From contig JBJOPY010000027.1 of the NCBI GenBank assembly GCA_046050405.1, forward strand, positions 1 to 17,830: a stretch of DNA of 17,830 nucleotides. The letters are read 5' to 3'. A program made the translations under genes and the position numbers. Of the stretch, positions 7,433-15,636 are shown in pieces (position 1 is the first letter of the stretch; every line of letters begins with the position of its first letter). Under the pieces are notes generated by a model. That model worked only from the letters and a program-made list of their open reading frames with translations. It made no database searches and was not told the DNA's origin. This DNA comes from JADKCL01 sp046050405 (GTDB lineage: Bacteria; Bacteroidota; Bacteroidia; J057; JADKCL01).

Positions 7433-9427
7433 TCACCTCTCCCAGAAGCTCACTTCCAGGTCGTCAAACTGCGCTGCCCCACCCTCAGGAGACCAGAAAT
7501 AGACCGAGATCTTGTCATCGGGGCCCTTGACCTCCGGAATGGTCACCTGAACACGGTCCTCGAACCACTCTCCCGCCCCATGTGCCTGCTGCAATTCGAA
7601 GCCGGTCCAGTGGTACACCTCTCCGGCATGCTCCATGGTATAGACGAGCAGGATTCTCTTGCCGGTGTCAGCCAGTTTTCCACGCACGACGCACTCGGCG
7701 GCTGAGAAGTTGCCAAGATGGATTTCTGATGCCTTCCAATTCATGGTCGCACTGAACGGATGACCCGCATCCACAAAGGTGGCATGATTGCCAGGGTGCT
7801 CCGAATCCGGAAGGGGGATCACACGGTCCCGCTCCTCCTGCTTCGTCACCGCTTCGAAATTCTCCAAGTAATTCCCTTCCAGCGTCCGCTCACAAGGAGG
7901 GGTCAGGAACTGATAGACCATCACCCCGGGGAATGCGCCACGGCGGTGAAGGCAATACCGGCGGTTGATCGCGTGGTACATCCTCCTCGTCGGATCCACC
8001 AGCTCATCCTGCGAGAGCACCAGGATCAGGTTCGTCAGCGTGGAGTCGTCCAGCCTGGGGATCAGGGCGGTATCCTGGATGAAGTGGACATGGTCGGCAT
8101 TGAACAGGGTGGCCGTATGTTCGTGCTCCTGGAAGTACTCGCGACGGTAATAATAGCTGAAGGGCACGTATTGATAGTAAGCCATCACCACCACGGCAGA
8201 ATGCTCATCGTCCATGTCCCTGACCCATGCGACTGCGTCTCGCCAATTCTCCGGTTTCTGTGGGTTGAGATCCAGCCAGGCGATCGATGCCCCGATGTAG
8301 GCGCCCGCGAGGGCATGCTGCACGATTCGCGGAAGCGGTAGAAGGGCGATCATGGCACCGAGCAGGAGATGCCCGCCAGGCAGGACATACAGCACATACC
8401 TCAGATCGAATACGGGCATGATTTCCTTCGCGACCATGTATTGTATCGCCAGGGAAAGTAAACACCACGATCCAACGGCAACCAAGGCGAAGCTGCCTTT
8501 CGCAGGACGATTCCGCTGGGTGAGTGCATGGATCATAGCCAAGGTGCCGGCCAGGATGATGCCGAGCGCATACCATTGGAGGAGCCTGGAGCCCGCGAGA
8601 TGGATCGTGACGTAGTCCAATACGCCAAGATCCGGGGCCTTCAGCCAGGAGGTGACCCGGGAGTCAGGCATGATGCTGCGGTTGAGAAACACCCAGGGCA
8701 GCCACAAGGCCAGGACGGCTGCCTGGGTCAGGACATACTGAAAAAACCGGGCAAGCCGTCCATGCAGCATCCACAGGCTCAGCACTGCCTGCGTCGCGAT
8801 GCCCATCGCGGTAAGGTAGTGGGTGTAAAGCAGCATCGCATTGACGACTGCGATGCCCAGCAGCCTCCCCCATGGAGGGCGGTCGGCGTGAACGATGTCC
8901 AGGAACAGCCCATAAGAGATCACCATCAGCATACTCGCGAGGGCATAGGCGCGCGCCTCATGGGCAAAGACCATGGCAATGCCCGATACCGTGAACATCG
9001 CTGCGGCAAATAGCCCGGCTCTTGCGTTGAAATGCCGGATGCCGAACAGGAGGACCAAGGCAGCCGTGGCACTGCTGAAGAGCATGGATGGAAACCGCGC
9101 ACTCAGCTCCGAGATTCCGAAGACCTTGCACCAGAGCCCTAAAACCAGGTAATAGAGCGGTGGTGTGGGGTCATTGGCGGAGAATTCAATGGTCTGCCCG
9201 ATAGTGCCCTGGGTGCCATGGATCGCCACTGCCTCGTCCAGAAACAGGCTGCTCCCGTCCAGATACGGTAGCTTGAGCGCGACATTGACCAGGAAGATCC
9301 CCAGTGCTATCCAGCGGGCATGAGATGCCATCGCATTCCAGAATACATCGTCCCCGGTGCTATGCCCGGCGACCTTGGCCAGCGCGGACTTCCAGTTTCG
9401 CTTCTCCATGAACCCTTGAATGGACAT
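7433..9427 (-). CDS. GT-C fold (GT39/ArnT-like) membrane glycosyltransferase with C-terminal beta-domain
   Basis: A 664-residue integral membrane protein. The first ~390 residues contain about ten hydrophobic segments and the hallmarks of lipid-phosphate-sugar-dependent GT-C enzymes: FLDEAV (62-67) in the first periplasmic loop, with the catalytic acidic pair D64/E65, then NDPTPPLYY (85-93) and HEARAYAL (156-163). Such enzymes move a sugar from a polyprenyl-phosphate donor to a protein, lipid or glycan on the periplasmic side. The remaining ~270 residues are soluble; the last ~110 look like a beta-sandwich ending in QFDDLEVSF, reminiscent of carbohydrate-binding modules. The first Met (9427) has no Shine-Dalgarno; Met7 is an alternative start. 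It stands alone, convergent with the EF-hand-like gene. The acceptor is unknown. Confidence 0.88.
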   Translation of the reverse strand: MSIQGFMEKRNWKSALAKVAGHSTGDDVFWNAMASHARWIALGIFLVNVALKLPYLDGSSLFLDEAVAIHGTQGTIGQTIEFSANDPTPPLYYLVLGLWCKVFGISELSARFPSMLFSSATAALVLLFGIRHFNARAGLFAAAMFTVSGIAMVFAHEARAYALASMLMVISYGLFLDIVHADRPPWGRLLGIAVVNAMLLYTHYLTAMGIATQAVLSLWMLHGRLARFFQYVLTQAAVLALWLPWVFLNRSIMPDSRVTSWLKAPDLGVLDYVTIHLAGSRLLQWYALGIILAGTLAMIHALTQRNRPAKGSFALVAVGSWCLLSLAIQYMVAKEIMPVFDLRYVLYVLPGGHLLLGAMIALLPLPRIVQHALAGAYIGASIAWLDLNPQKPENWRDAVAWVRDMDDEHSAVVVMAYYQYVPFSYYYRREYFQEHEHTATLFNADHVHFIQDTALIPRLDDSTLTNLILVLSQDELVDPTRRMYHAINRRYCLHRRGAFPGVMVYQFLTPPCERTLEGNYLENFEAVTKQEERDRVIPLPDSEHPGNHATFVDAGHPFSATMNWKASEIHLGNFSAAECVVRGKLADTGKRILLVYTMEHAGEVYHWTGFELQQAHGAGEWFEDRVQVTIPEVKGPDDKISVYFWSPEGGAAQFDDLEVSFWER

Positions 9428-9999
9428 TCCGAATGATGAGAAATATGCGGAAATCTACGACGAAGCATTCGAAATTTGTTGTGAAGGGAGTCTCATTCCT
9501 GATGGGGAATGTCGCACCGTTGCCTTGGCTGGTGCCACCGTTCGGCGGTGATGCTGCGGATTGTGGCGGATGGGCTAAATCTCCATCTCCAGGGTGGCGA
9601 CCTGCAGGATAACACCGGGAATACAGGTTTTGCAGAACGGACTGTGGGAAGGGGCAAGGCCGAAATGCGATCTTCACGCGCTTCAACGCGATGGCCGTCT
9701 GTAGGCTGATGGAAAAAGCGGATCGACTGGAACCGCACTGAACACCGGCCCTTCTCACACGTCAGGATCCCTGTCCCAAGATTCGGGGGATGAAGAGCGG
9801 AGGGAGCTTGATTATTGGGGGCAGGAAAGGTATAAAAATCCCGGCCTGTGAATCCCGGGGGAAATGTCGTACAATTGCGTCTTCCCCTGGACTCACACTC
9901 CAAGGAGGAATCTGATCCTCTCCTCTTCCTTTCACTGGGTGGGGAGTGTCGAAATGGAGCAAGACAGAGGTCCTGGAGTTCTATCACTAAGCCCGGTTC

Positions 10000-10024
10000 A
10001 AGGAGGTATCATTCGATCCTCCTT
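10000..10024. other. Hairpin sequestering an SD-like AAGGAGG
   Basis: AAGGAGG (10000-10006) and CCTCCTT (10018-10024) are perfect 7-base complements around an 11-base loop. An SD-like sequence facing an anti-SD-like arm is the design of translational switches, but no convincing reading frame starts just downstream. Confidence 0.3.
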
Positions 10025-10268
10025 TGCTCCAGGCTGCGGTTCCCGCTACTGGGAAAAGTAGCATGGAACCTAGGCTGAAAATGAGGCTCCTGCTGAAAAT
10101 TGAGGATTTTTCTCCACAGATGTTCGGAGTGCATGTTGGAGTACAAGAATTGGAATACAAACATCAGGGATTTGCGCCCTTTCGCTGAGGTGGCGGTGGC
10201 GAAGGAAGTCCCTATTTCCAACCTGGGTGATGTGGCGATGCGAGAAGTGCCTCCGACGGGAGGGGTTT

Positions 10269-10287
10269 GCAGTGCCGTGAGCACTGC
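10269..10287. other. 7-bp hairpin
   Basis: GCAGTGC (10269-10275) and GCACTGC (10281-10287) are perfect complements around loop CGTGA. It lies 212 bases upstream of the GH18-like start. No T-tract follows. Confidence 0.35.
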
Positions 10288-10498
10288 AGCTGAAGAGTCA
10301 GGCCGCACCTTGCCCCTCCAGGATCCGCCCCGCAACATGAGTGCCACAGTCGTCAGCCAGGCCTCATTGGAAGCCGCATTCACCCCACGTCCCCCGAACA
10401 GGCCAATGCAAGCGGCAACCTCCTCGCATGATGGGTGGCGACACCCCGGACGCTGTCCCCTCGCAGGCACGCTACTGCGCTTCTTCACCCCGGATCGG

Positions 10499-11845
10499 AT
10501 GGAAATGCCCCCGGCGGCGGCTTTGCCATGGATCGTGCTGGGTGCATTCTCCATGCTTTTCCAGACCACTTGCGCCCAGGGAATCAGCCCGCATTCCGAG
10601 CAACAAGCAATCTTCGGGGATCGCAGGGCAGCATCGGAGGCCACTTTCGACGACAGGAACAGGATGACCCATGGTTCGCCTGCCGTGCACAGCAGGAACT
10701 GCCTGATGCGAAAGCAAGTCTATGGATGGCATCCAGCGTGGTCGGGAACGGCCTACCAAGACTACGACTTCGGATTGCTGTCCACCGTATCCTATTATTC
10801 CTACGAAGTCGATCCGGAAACAGGCGGCTACCACACCCTCCATCAATGGCGGGAAACCAAGCTGGTGGAGATGGCCCACCATTTCGGCACCCAGGTCGAA
10901 CTCACCGCATCGCTCTCCGGCAAGGGTGTCCAAGCCCTTCTCGGCAATCCAACGGCTTGCACCACGCTGACCGACAGCTTGGTGGCATTGGTGAAGGAGA
11001 AGGATGCGGATGGCGTATGCATCGATTTCGATGGGGTGACCTCAGCGAATGCGAAAACATTTGCCGGCCTGGTTCAACTTCTCGCCGGAAAACTCCGCCA
11101 ATGGCGGAATGCGGTGACGGTTTCGGTCACCCTGCCGGGCAAGGACACTGACCGCGGCTACGACTTCCCGCAGCTCCTGCCCGCTGTGACAAGGTTCATC
11201 GTCAAGACCTACGATGCCCGCCCCTCCACGAGTGCCATCGCAGGCCCCCTGGCTCCGCTGCACCCGGGCACGGTATGGGGCGATGGGGGCTTCGAAAAGT
11301 CGCTGAACGACTACTTGCAGGCAGGGGTTCCCAGGGCCAAATTACTCGCAGGGATTCCTTACTTCGGCTATGATTGGAGGACAGCATCGGACAAGCCCGG
11401 TGCTAAAACGTCCGGGAAGGCGCGGATCGTCCTCCTGCGGGATTACGAGAAGATGGATTCCAGTGCCTACCTGCTGTGGGATACGGCCAGCACCACGGGA
11501 TGGCTGCCGAGATCGTCGGAGGGGCGATCCCGGCAGCTTTGGATCGATCAGGTGAGCAGCCTGACGGAGAAATATGCCATGGTGAAGCAAATGGACGTTG
11601 CAGGCGTGGGGATCTGGGCTTTGGGGTATGACCACGGAAGCGCACGGTACTGGAACCTGCTGAGAGGCCAGTTTGCCGATTGCAGTGCCACGGAGACGGA
11701 CGAGCTCGCCCGTGACAGCAAGCCCGCCACCCCGGGGCTTGAGGGGCCGACTTCCGCAGAGCGCAACGTTTGGAACTGGGCCTGGATGCTGGGGGGCGGG
11801 CTGGTCGCGATCGCGATCATCTGGGCGGTGAAGAAGTATCTGTAA
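10499..11845 (+). CDS. GH18-like protein, membrane-anchored, altered catalytic site
   Basis: A 448-residue protein of the glycoside hydrolase 18 / YaaH-like type. An N-terminal signal peptide (MEMPPAAALPWIVLGAFSML, then TTCA|QG) chose the start at 10499, although the frame is open from 10100. The barrel starts with KQVYGWHPAWSG, then LLSTVSYYSYEVD, and strand 4 carries DGVCIDFDGV (171-180). GH18 enzymes normally read DxxDxDxE there; here C174 replaces Asp and D178 replaces the catalytic Glu. Later strands (VTVSVTLPG, LLAGIPYFGYDWR, GVGIWALGYD) fit GH18. A hydrophobic helix (~423-445) ending KKYL anchors the C-terminus in the inner membrane, with the barrel in the periplasm. It may be a weak hydrolase or a carbohydrate-binding, non-catalytic relative acting on peptidoglycan or chitin-like glycans. 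It stands alone with no clear operon partner. Confidence 0.87.
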   Translation: MEMPPAAALPWIVLGAFSMLFQTTCAQGISPHSEQQAIFGDRRAASEATFDDRNRMTHGSPAVHSRNCLMRKQVYGWHPAWSGTAYQDYDFGLLSTVSYYSYEVDPETGGYHTLHQWRETKLVEMAHHFGTQVELTASLSGKGVQALLGNPTACTTLTDSLVALVKEKDADGVCIDFDGVTSANAKTFAGLVQLLAGKLRQWRNAVTVSVTLPGKDTDRGYDFPQLLPAVTRFIVKTYDARPSTSAIAGPLAPLHPGTVWGDGGFEKSLNDYLQAGVPRAKLLAGIPYFGYDWRTASDKPGAKTSGKARIVLLRDYEKMDSSAYLLWDTASTTGWLPRSSEGRSRQLWIDQVSSLTEKYAMVKQMDVAGVGIWALGYDHGSARYWNLLRGQFADCSATETDELARDSKPATPGLEGPTSAERNVWNWAWMLGGGLVAIAIIWAVKKYL

Positions 11846-12191
11846 GCCAGGAGGGTCGGGGAACAATGCGCATCCTGCATGAACATCCGGACGGGCGACC
11901 CTTGTGCATTGATCCTTGGTCCGGTCGATCTGCGACCATCCCTTCCCATGCAATGTCCCTGGACGGGATGCCACCTGGAGGCTCCGGAAATAATGGAGGA
12001 TGACCTCGTGGGGGGCAAATGAAGGCTGATCGGCACCGGGCTGTGGATGCCCCCCCTTTCAGAGGGCGAAACGCGTCGAAGTGCAGGGCAATTTCGCTTT
12101 TTGAGGGGCCATGATGCAAATCTAGTGACATTCTTGCTAAATTCGCGTCGAATGTGATTTACATTCATTCTTTTGACCTTACAGAGCAGGT
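11846..12191. other. 346-base intergenic region
   Basis: No convincing gene; short open frames on both strands overlap each other and show no motifs. The right end (12128-12175) becomes AT-rich and holds the operator candidate and -7-like sequence described separately. I see no strong terminator for the GH18-like gene. Confidence 0.5.
12128..12166. promoter_or_regulatory. Candidate operator with three ACATTC/GAATGT copies
   Basis: ACATTC at 12128-12133, its inverted copy GAATGT at 12150-12155 and ACATTC again at 12161-12166. The last two form a perfect palindrome, GAATGTGATTTACATTC, with a 5-base centre. Their starts are 22 and 11 bases apart, close to helical repeats. Just downstream lies TTCTTTTG (12168-12175), one mismatch from TAnnTTTG, and the ATG is at 12192. 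A repressor bound here would cover the promoter. The regulator is unknown. Confidence 0.45.
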
Positions 12192-12752
12192 ATGATCTAT
12201 CAGCTAAGAATTACCCTCAAGGGCATCGAGCCACCGATATGGCGGACAATCCTCCTGGATCCCACCATGTCCATGGATGAATTGCACTTCGTGACCCAGA
12301 GTGTCATGGGTTGGGAAACGGAGTTTGAATATCAGTTTTCGTCCGGAAAACGCCGGATCATAGACCCAGAGGACGATGGCCAAGAGGATGATGAATTCGC
12401 TGATGACATCCTCGTGGGGCAAGCCTTCAGGAAGGCTGGGGACAAATGGCTTTACCTGTATGATTTTGAGGATCGGTGGGAGCATGAAATCCTGCTGGAG
12501 AAGATCGTGGAGATGGAGCCCGGTGTCGATTATCCCATTTGTATTGACGGTGCGCGTGCATGTCCGCCGGAGGCCTGTGGTGGCACTGCGGGCTATCTGA
12601 ACATGATCACCATCCTTCGGAATCCCAAGGATCCCGACCATGCCGAGGTGCGTGAATCCCTCGGGGAGTATGATCCGGAAGAGTTTGACAAGGAGGCCGT
12701 CAACGAGGTGCTCCATGACCCGGACAACTGGGAAGAGGAGGACGAGGACTGA
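12192..12752 (+). CDS. pRiA4b ORF-3-like protein
   Basis: A 186-residue protein of the plasmid pRiA4b ORF-3-like family (the family also called IS1096 TnpR-like). Typical motifs are all visible: YQLRITLKGIEPPIWRTILL (3-22), MSMDELHFVTQSVMGW (26-41), WLYLYDFEDRWEHEILLEKI (85-104), the CxxxxxCG-type ACPPEACGG (122-130), and the closing YDPEEFDKEAVNEVL (159-173). The tail is very acidic. Family members are spread by plasmids and transposons but also occur as single chromosomal genes; their biochemical role is not established, and they are not proven resolvases. The gene stands alone behind a palindromic operator candidate and ends in a hairpin that includes its stop codon. Length is normal for the family. 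Confidence 0.93.
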   Translation: MIYQLRITLKGIEPPIWRTILLDPTMSMDELHFVTQSVMGWETEFEYQFSSGKRRIIDPEDDGQEDDEFADDILVGQAFRKAGDKWLYLYDFEDRWEHEILLEKIVEMEPGVDYPICIDGARACPPEACGGTAGYLNMITILRNPKDPDHAEVRESLGEYDPEEFDKEAVNEVLHDPDNWEEEDED

Positions 12753-12769
12753 TCGCATGCCGCGATCAG
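12749..12769 (+). terminator. Hairpin overlapping the stop codon
   Basis: CTGATCGC (12749-12756) pairs perfectly with GCGATCAG (12762-12769) around ATGCC. The TGA stop (12750-12752) lies inside the left arm. No T-run follows, so termination may be weak; it may instead shield the 3' end of the transcript. Confidence 0.4.
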
Positions 12770-12807
12770 GGTCGCTACCGACCGTCGAAGGGTAGGGGAG
12801 TGCTTGT

Positions 12808-12828
12808 TTGTCCGGCCCTTGTCCGGCC
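12808..12828. repeat. Short tandem direct repeat
   Basis: TTGTCCGGCC occurs at 12808-12817 and again at 12819-12828, an 11-base period. It lies in the 219-base convergent gap between the pRiA4b-like gene and the VWA gene. The role is unknown; it may be chance. Confidence 0.4.
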
Positions 12829-12971
12829 AGATGCTGCCCAATCCAGGTGGCTTGACCTCCATGCGGTACGCGGTGCGCGGGCGGCTCCCATTGAAACTCT
12901 GCATCGCCGGGGTACCCGTCCAACTGGCATCCTCCACACTTTGCGAGGGGATCGGGGGGATGTATCTCACT

Positions 12972-14231
12972 TCATTGCACCATCCTCAGCTTATGCCCCC
13001 TCATCCGCTGGAAATAGTCCGTATCCTCGGCCGCCCCAGCCGCAGAGAGCATCCAGAGCACGGGCATCCGCGCCCTGACCTTCATGGCAGGTGCGAACCC
13101 ATCCGTGAAATAGATCAGGGCGTCCGGGTGGTCATGCTCATTTGCAAAGCGGATGGGAGGGTCGAAACTGGTTCCTCCACGGCCATGAACCTTCGTCGGT
13201 GCCTTGCCTGCATACTGGTACTGGGCAGCAATCTCCAGGTCACATTCCACCACAGTCACCTCTGCGCCTTGCTTCCAAATATGGTAGATTTCACCGAAGA
13301 ATTCCTCCAGCTCCCGGTCCGTGATGGAGCTGGAGGAATCGATGGCGACCAGCAGCCTTTGGCGCTTCCGGATTCGGATCCCCGGGGTCGTACCGTACCG
13401 CTTGCTTGGTCGGCGGAGGGTATTCCTGACATAGGTTCTGCTGCTGCGCTCCGCAAACAGCCGGAGGAGCCGCCTCCAATTCACGGTGGGTTGCCGCGCT
13501 TTTTCCAGGGATTCCAATTGAAACCTGAGCCCTGCCGGCAGCATCCCCCATTCCCTGGCATCACGGCGGGTCTTTTCCAACGATTCCTGGATGGCTTGGG
13601 CGACCTGGTCCTCCAAGATTTCCCGATGGGCGGCGGGCAGCCGATCGAGTTCCACCCACAGGGCGTGCTTGGATTGCCATACATCGCCCTCCCGGAGGAT
13701 TCTTTTCAGGTTTTCCCATGCCTCCCGACCCTCATGGCTCACATCGTCGCCCGCATCGCTTCCTGCCCAGGTCTCGAACCGTTCCTTCAGGCCCTGGAGC
13801 TTGCGGTAGTATTCGTCTGCATCCCGGTCCGGTTCCAGCCCGACCCCTGGAAACAGGCCCAGGTGGATGCGGTTCCCTGGAAGCCAGTCCTGCCGAATGT
13901 ACTGGTTGACCACCAGGTCACAGGCGATATTGAACAGGTCCCGGTGCGGGTAGTCCTTGCCCCGGAAAATGTGCTTGAAGACGACATGGAGGATCTCATG
14001 CTTCACCAAGCCCATTTTCAGGTTCCCATTCACGAGCTGTTCCTTCCAGAAAACGGGATTGATGTGCAGCTTGATGTGGTGACCCGCTGATCCGATGGCC
14101 ATGGTCTGGACATTTTCATGGACTTCCTTCAAGATTCCCACAAAAAAATGCCCGTAGAAGCCTTCGGTATTCAAGAAGGCACTCGTCACCTTGGAGACAT
14201 CGTCGAGAATGGCATCGGCATCCCATTCCAT
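12972..14231 (-). CDS. DUF2201-type metallopeptidase-like and VWA domain protein
   Basis: A 419-residue cytoplasmic protein combining a putative metallopeptidase domain with a von Willebrand A domain, the usual DUF2201 architecture. The N-terminal part has KHEILHVVFKH (77-87), an HExxH zinc motif (H78, E79, H82), followed by FNIACDLVVNQYI (100-112), where the conserved Asp is a likely third ligand. A charged helical linker covers ~140-285. The VWA-like domain has DSSSS (298-302, DxSxS), GRGGTSF (350-356) and YFTDG (374-378), so all parts of the metal-binding MIDAS are present. Family members partner with MoxR AAA+ ATPases, coupling ATP hydrolysis to complex remodelling or metal insertion. The MoxR gene ends 4 bases upstream, so the two are probably translationally coupled. 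Whether the peptidase site cleaves anything is unknown. Confidence 0.92.
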   Translation of the reverse strand: MEWDADAILDDVSKVTSAFLNTEGFYGHFFVGILKEVHENVQTMAIGSAGHHIKLHINPVFWKEQLVNGNLKMGLVKHEILHVVFKHIFRGKDYPHRDLFNIACDLVVNQYIRQDWLPGNRIHLGLFPGVGLEPDRDADEYYRKLQGLKERFETWAGSDAGDDVSHEGREAWENLKRILREGDVWQSKHALWVELDRLPAAHREILEDQVAQAIQESLEKTRRDAREWGMLPAGLRFQLESLEKARQPTVNWRRLLRLFAERSSRTYVRNTLRRPSKRYGTTPGIRIRKRQRLLVAIDSSSSITDRELEEFFGEIYHIWKQGAEVTVVECDLEIAAQYQYAGKAPTKVHGRGGTSFDPPIRFANEHDHPDALIYFTDGFAPAMKVRARMPVLWMLSAAGAAEDTDYFQRMRGHKLRMVQ

Positions 14232-14235
14232 GGGG

Positions 14236-15360
14236 CTAGAAGATATTCTTGATGAACAGTTCCCCCAGCCGGGGATCCCCCCAGAGGGACTTGAGGCTGG
14301 AATTTCCCTCCCGCATCAGATCCTGGCCGAGCATGAACCGCATGTCATTCGGAAGGAGGTCCATCATTAGGAAGTGGATGACATTTTCCCTTGCCCGGCC
14401 CTGCAGATCCACATTGTTCATGACTAGGTGATTGAAGAGCCGGGTCGCGATGACCGACAAGATGTCCACGCGCTTGGTCTCCCCCATGACCATCCTTCGG
14501 ATGGGCTCGCCCACCTCCTTCTCGTAATCGGCCGCATCCAGGATCTCGCCGGGGGAGGGCAGTTTGCTGAGCTTGTTGCTGACGAAATTGACGAATGAGG
14601 TGACCGTGGCAGTGTCCAGGCAGGCGTCGCCCAGCATCTTCACCAGCCCGAGCTGCTCCTGGAGGTTCTCAATGGGCGCGATGCTCTCGAAGAATTGCAC
14701 CAGGGTCCGTGGTGTCGTCCGCTCGCCCGTGACGACCTCGGGATAGGTCAGGACGAAATTGATGCCCCGGGGATCGACCCGGTTCTGTTCCGCCCATGCC
14801 GCCCAGCGCTTCAGGTCGAAGACCAGGGAAATGTGCATCATCCGCGTCAGCATGGCAAAGTCCATCGGGGTCACGCTGTAGTCGCCGCCATCCGGGTTGG
14901 CGGTGAGGACCACCTGCCACTTCGGGGGCAGCTTCCACGACACCAGCGCATAATTCTGAAGCAGCTGCATGATCCCCCGCAGGATGCGGTCGTCGGCACG
15001 GTTCACATCGTCGATCAGGAGGATGCCCGGCCCCTCCTGGTGCGGCACCCAGTCCGGCGGCACGAATTCCGTGGCAGCCCTCCCGTGGGCTTGGTCGGCA
15101 ATCCGGGGCATTCCCACCAGGTCGCCCATCTCCTCGAACTGTGCCGGCGCGATATAGGCCCAGCGGTAGCCATTCTGACGGGCGATCTGCTCCACGAGCT
15201 GCGTCTTCCCGATCCCATGCTGCCCCCAGATGCAGATCGGTGTCTTCATGCGGCCCGCCGCCTCTGCCATGGCGTTCGTCGCAAACGTATGGAGGATGAA
15301 GTCTTCCACCTCCTTGCTGTTGCACTTGGTGCCGTAGTAGAGGTAACTGTGCTGCGCCAT
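14236..15360 (-). CDS. MoxR-type AAA+ ATPase
   Basis: A 374-residue cytoplasmic AAA+ ATPase of the MoxR/dynein-related group. Walker A is GQHGIGKT (46-53), Walker B is ILLIDDVNRAD (113-123) and sensor 1 is LTANPDG (152-158), with LTRMMH (171-176) giving a candidate arginine finger and TTPRTLVQF (~215-223) in the sensor 2 region. The C-terminal ~150 residues form a helical lid. MoxR ATPases act as chaperone-like motors with VWA proteins to mature or remodel target complexes. I chose the ATG at 15360 because the protein is collinear with the family from there; the frame is open to 15492 but the extra residues look non-coding. The VWA partner starts 4 bases after the stop. The LRR gene lies 276 bases upstream on the same strand and could belong to the same unit. 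Confidence 0.92.
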   Translation of the reverse strand: MAQHSYLYYGTKCNSKEVEDFILHTFATNAMAEAAGRMKTPICIWGQHGIGKTQLVEQIARQNGYRWAYIAPAQFEEMGDLVGMPRIADQAHGRAATEFVPPDWVPHQEGPGILLIDDVNRADDRILRGIMQLLQNYALVSWKLPPKWQVVLTANPDGGDYSVTPMDFAMLTRMMHISLVFDLKRWAAWAEQNRVDPRGINFVLTYPEVVTGERTTPRTLVQFFESIAPIENLQEQLGLVKMLGDACLDTATVTSFVNFVSNKLSKLPSPGEILDAADYEKEVGEPIRRMVMGETKRVDILSVIATRLFNHLVMNNVDLQGRARENVIHFLMMDLLPNDMRFMLGQDLMREGNSSLKSLWGDPRLGELFIKNIF

Positions 15361-15636
15361 GGAGGGCGAAGTTAGGGGTAAATGGGCAATGCAGCGCGGA
15401 TAATGCCTGAATGGGCAGTTTGCCCGGGCACCCTTGGTTCGTGCCAGGACTGATTCCTCCGGCACCAGGGATGGGCTCCTCCAATTCCCCAATCCCGAAC
15501 GGACGCCTGGGGTGGCATCGAAATCCGGCCTGCGATCAGTGCATGCCCTGTTTCTGACGTGGATGGCGTCGTCCGCCGATCGGCCGCCATGGGAGGGGGG
15601 ATCGCAGGGGTCATGAATCTTGCATGTCCTTAACGG

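Larger units (their letters stand above)
9428..10498. other. 1.07-kb gene-poor region
   Basis: Several open frames of 65-210 codons run on both strands, but their translations lack family motifs and regular hydrophobic patterning; I call none. The stretch 10100-10498 is open in frame with the GH18-like gene, yet has no signal peptide or good start, and is also open on the opposite strand. Visible structures: two AAGGAGG copies (9902-9908, 10000-10006) without a start codon at proper distance, the second able to pair with CCTCCTT (10018-10024); a direct repeat GCTGAAAATGAGG / GCTGAAAATTGAGG (about 10073 and 10092); and a hairpin at 10269-10287. It could hold a small RNA, a decayed gene or long regulatory sequence. 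Confidence 0.5.

Noticed and set aside
9493..9987. 164-codon minus-strand open frame in the gene-poor region
   Set aside because: Composition rich in Arg, Ser and Pro without hydrophobic patterning, no start signal, no family motif.
10140..10440. Minus-strand LRGGSW-like motif, with a frame-shifted SAHGTANPSRRRHF stretch after it, recalling the C-terminal part of formylglycine-generating-enzyme-like (C-type lectin) domains used as targets by diversity-generating retroelements
   Set aside because: The GNVWEW block that normally precedes it is absent, a frameshift would be needed, and neither a reverse transcriptase nor an adenine-rich template repeat is visible in the window.
12192..12752. 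Calling the pRiA4b ORF-3-like protein a resolvase or mobile element gene because of the TnpR-like family name
   Set aside because: No recombinase catalytic motif, terminal repeats or transposase surround it; the family name is historical.
12204..12923. Long minus-strand open frames across the pRiA4b-like gene and the following gap
   Set aside because: They are shadows of the plus-strand gene, whose family motifs are unmistakable; the parts outside it show no family signal.
12804..14090. 428-codon plus-strand open frame opposite the VWA gene
   Set aside because: The minus strand has HExxH and MIDAS motifs in a complete domain order; the plus frame has none.
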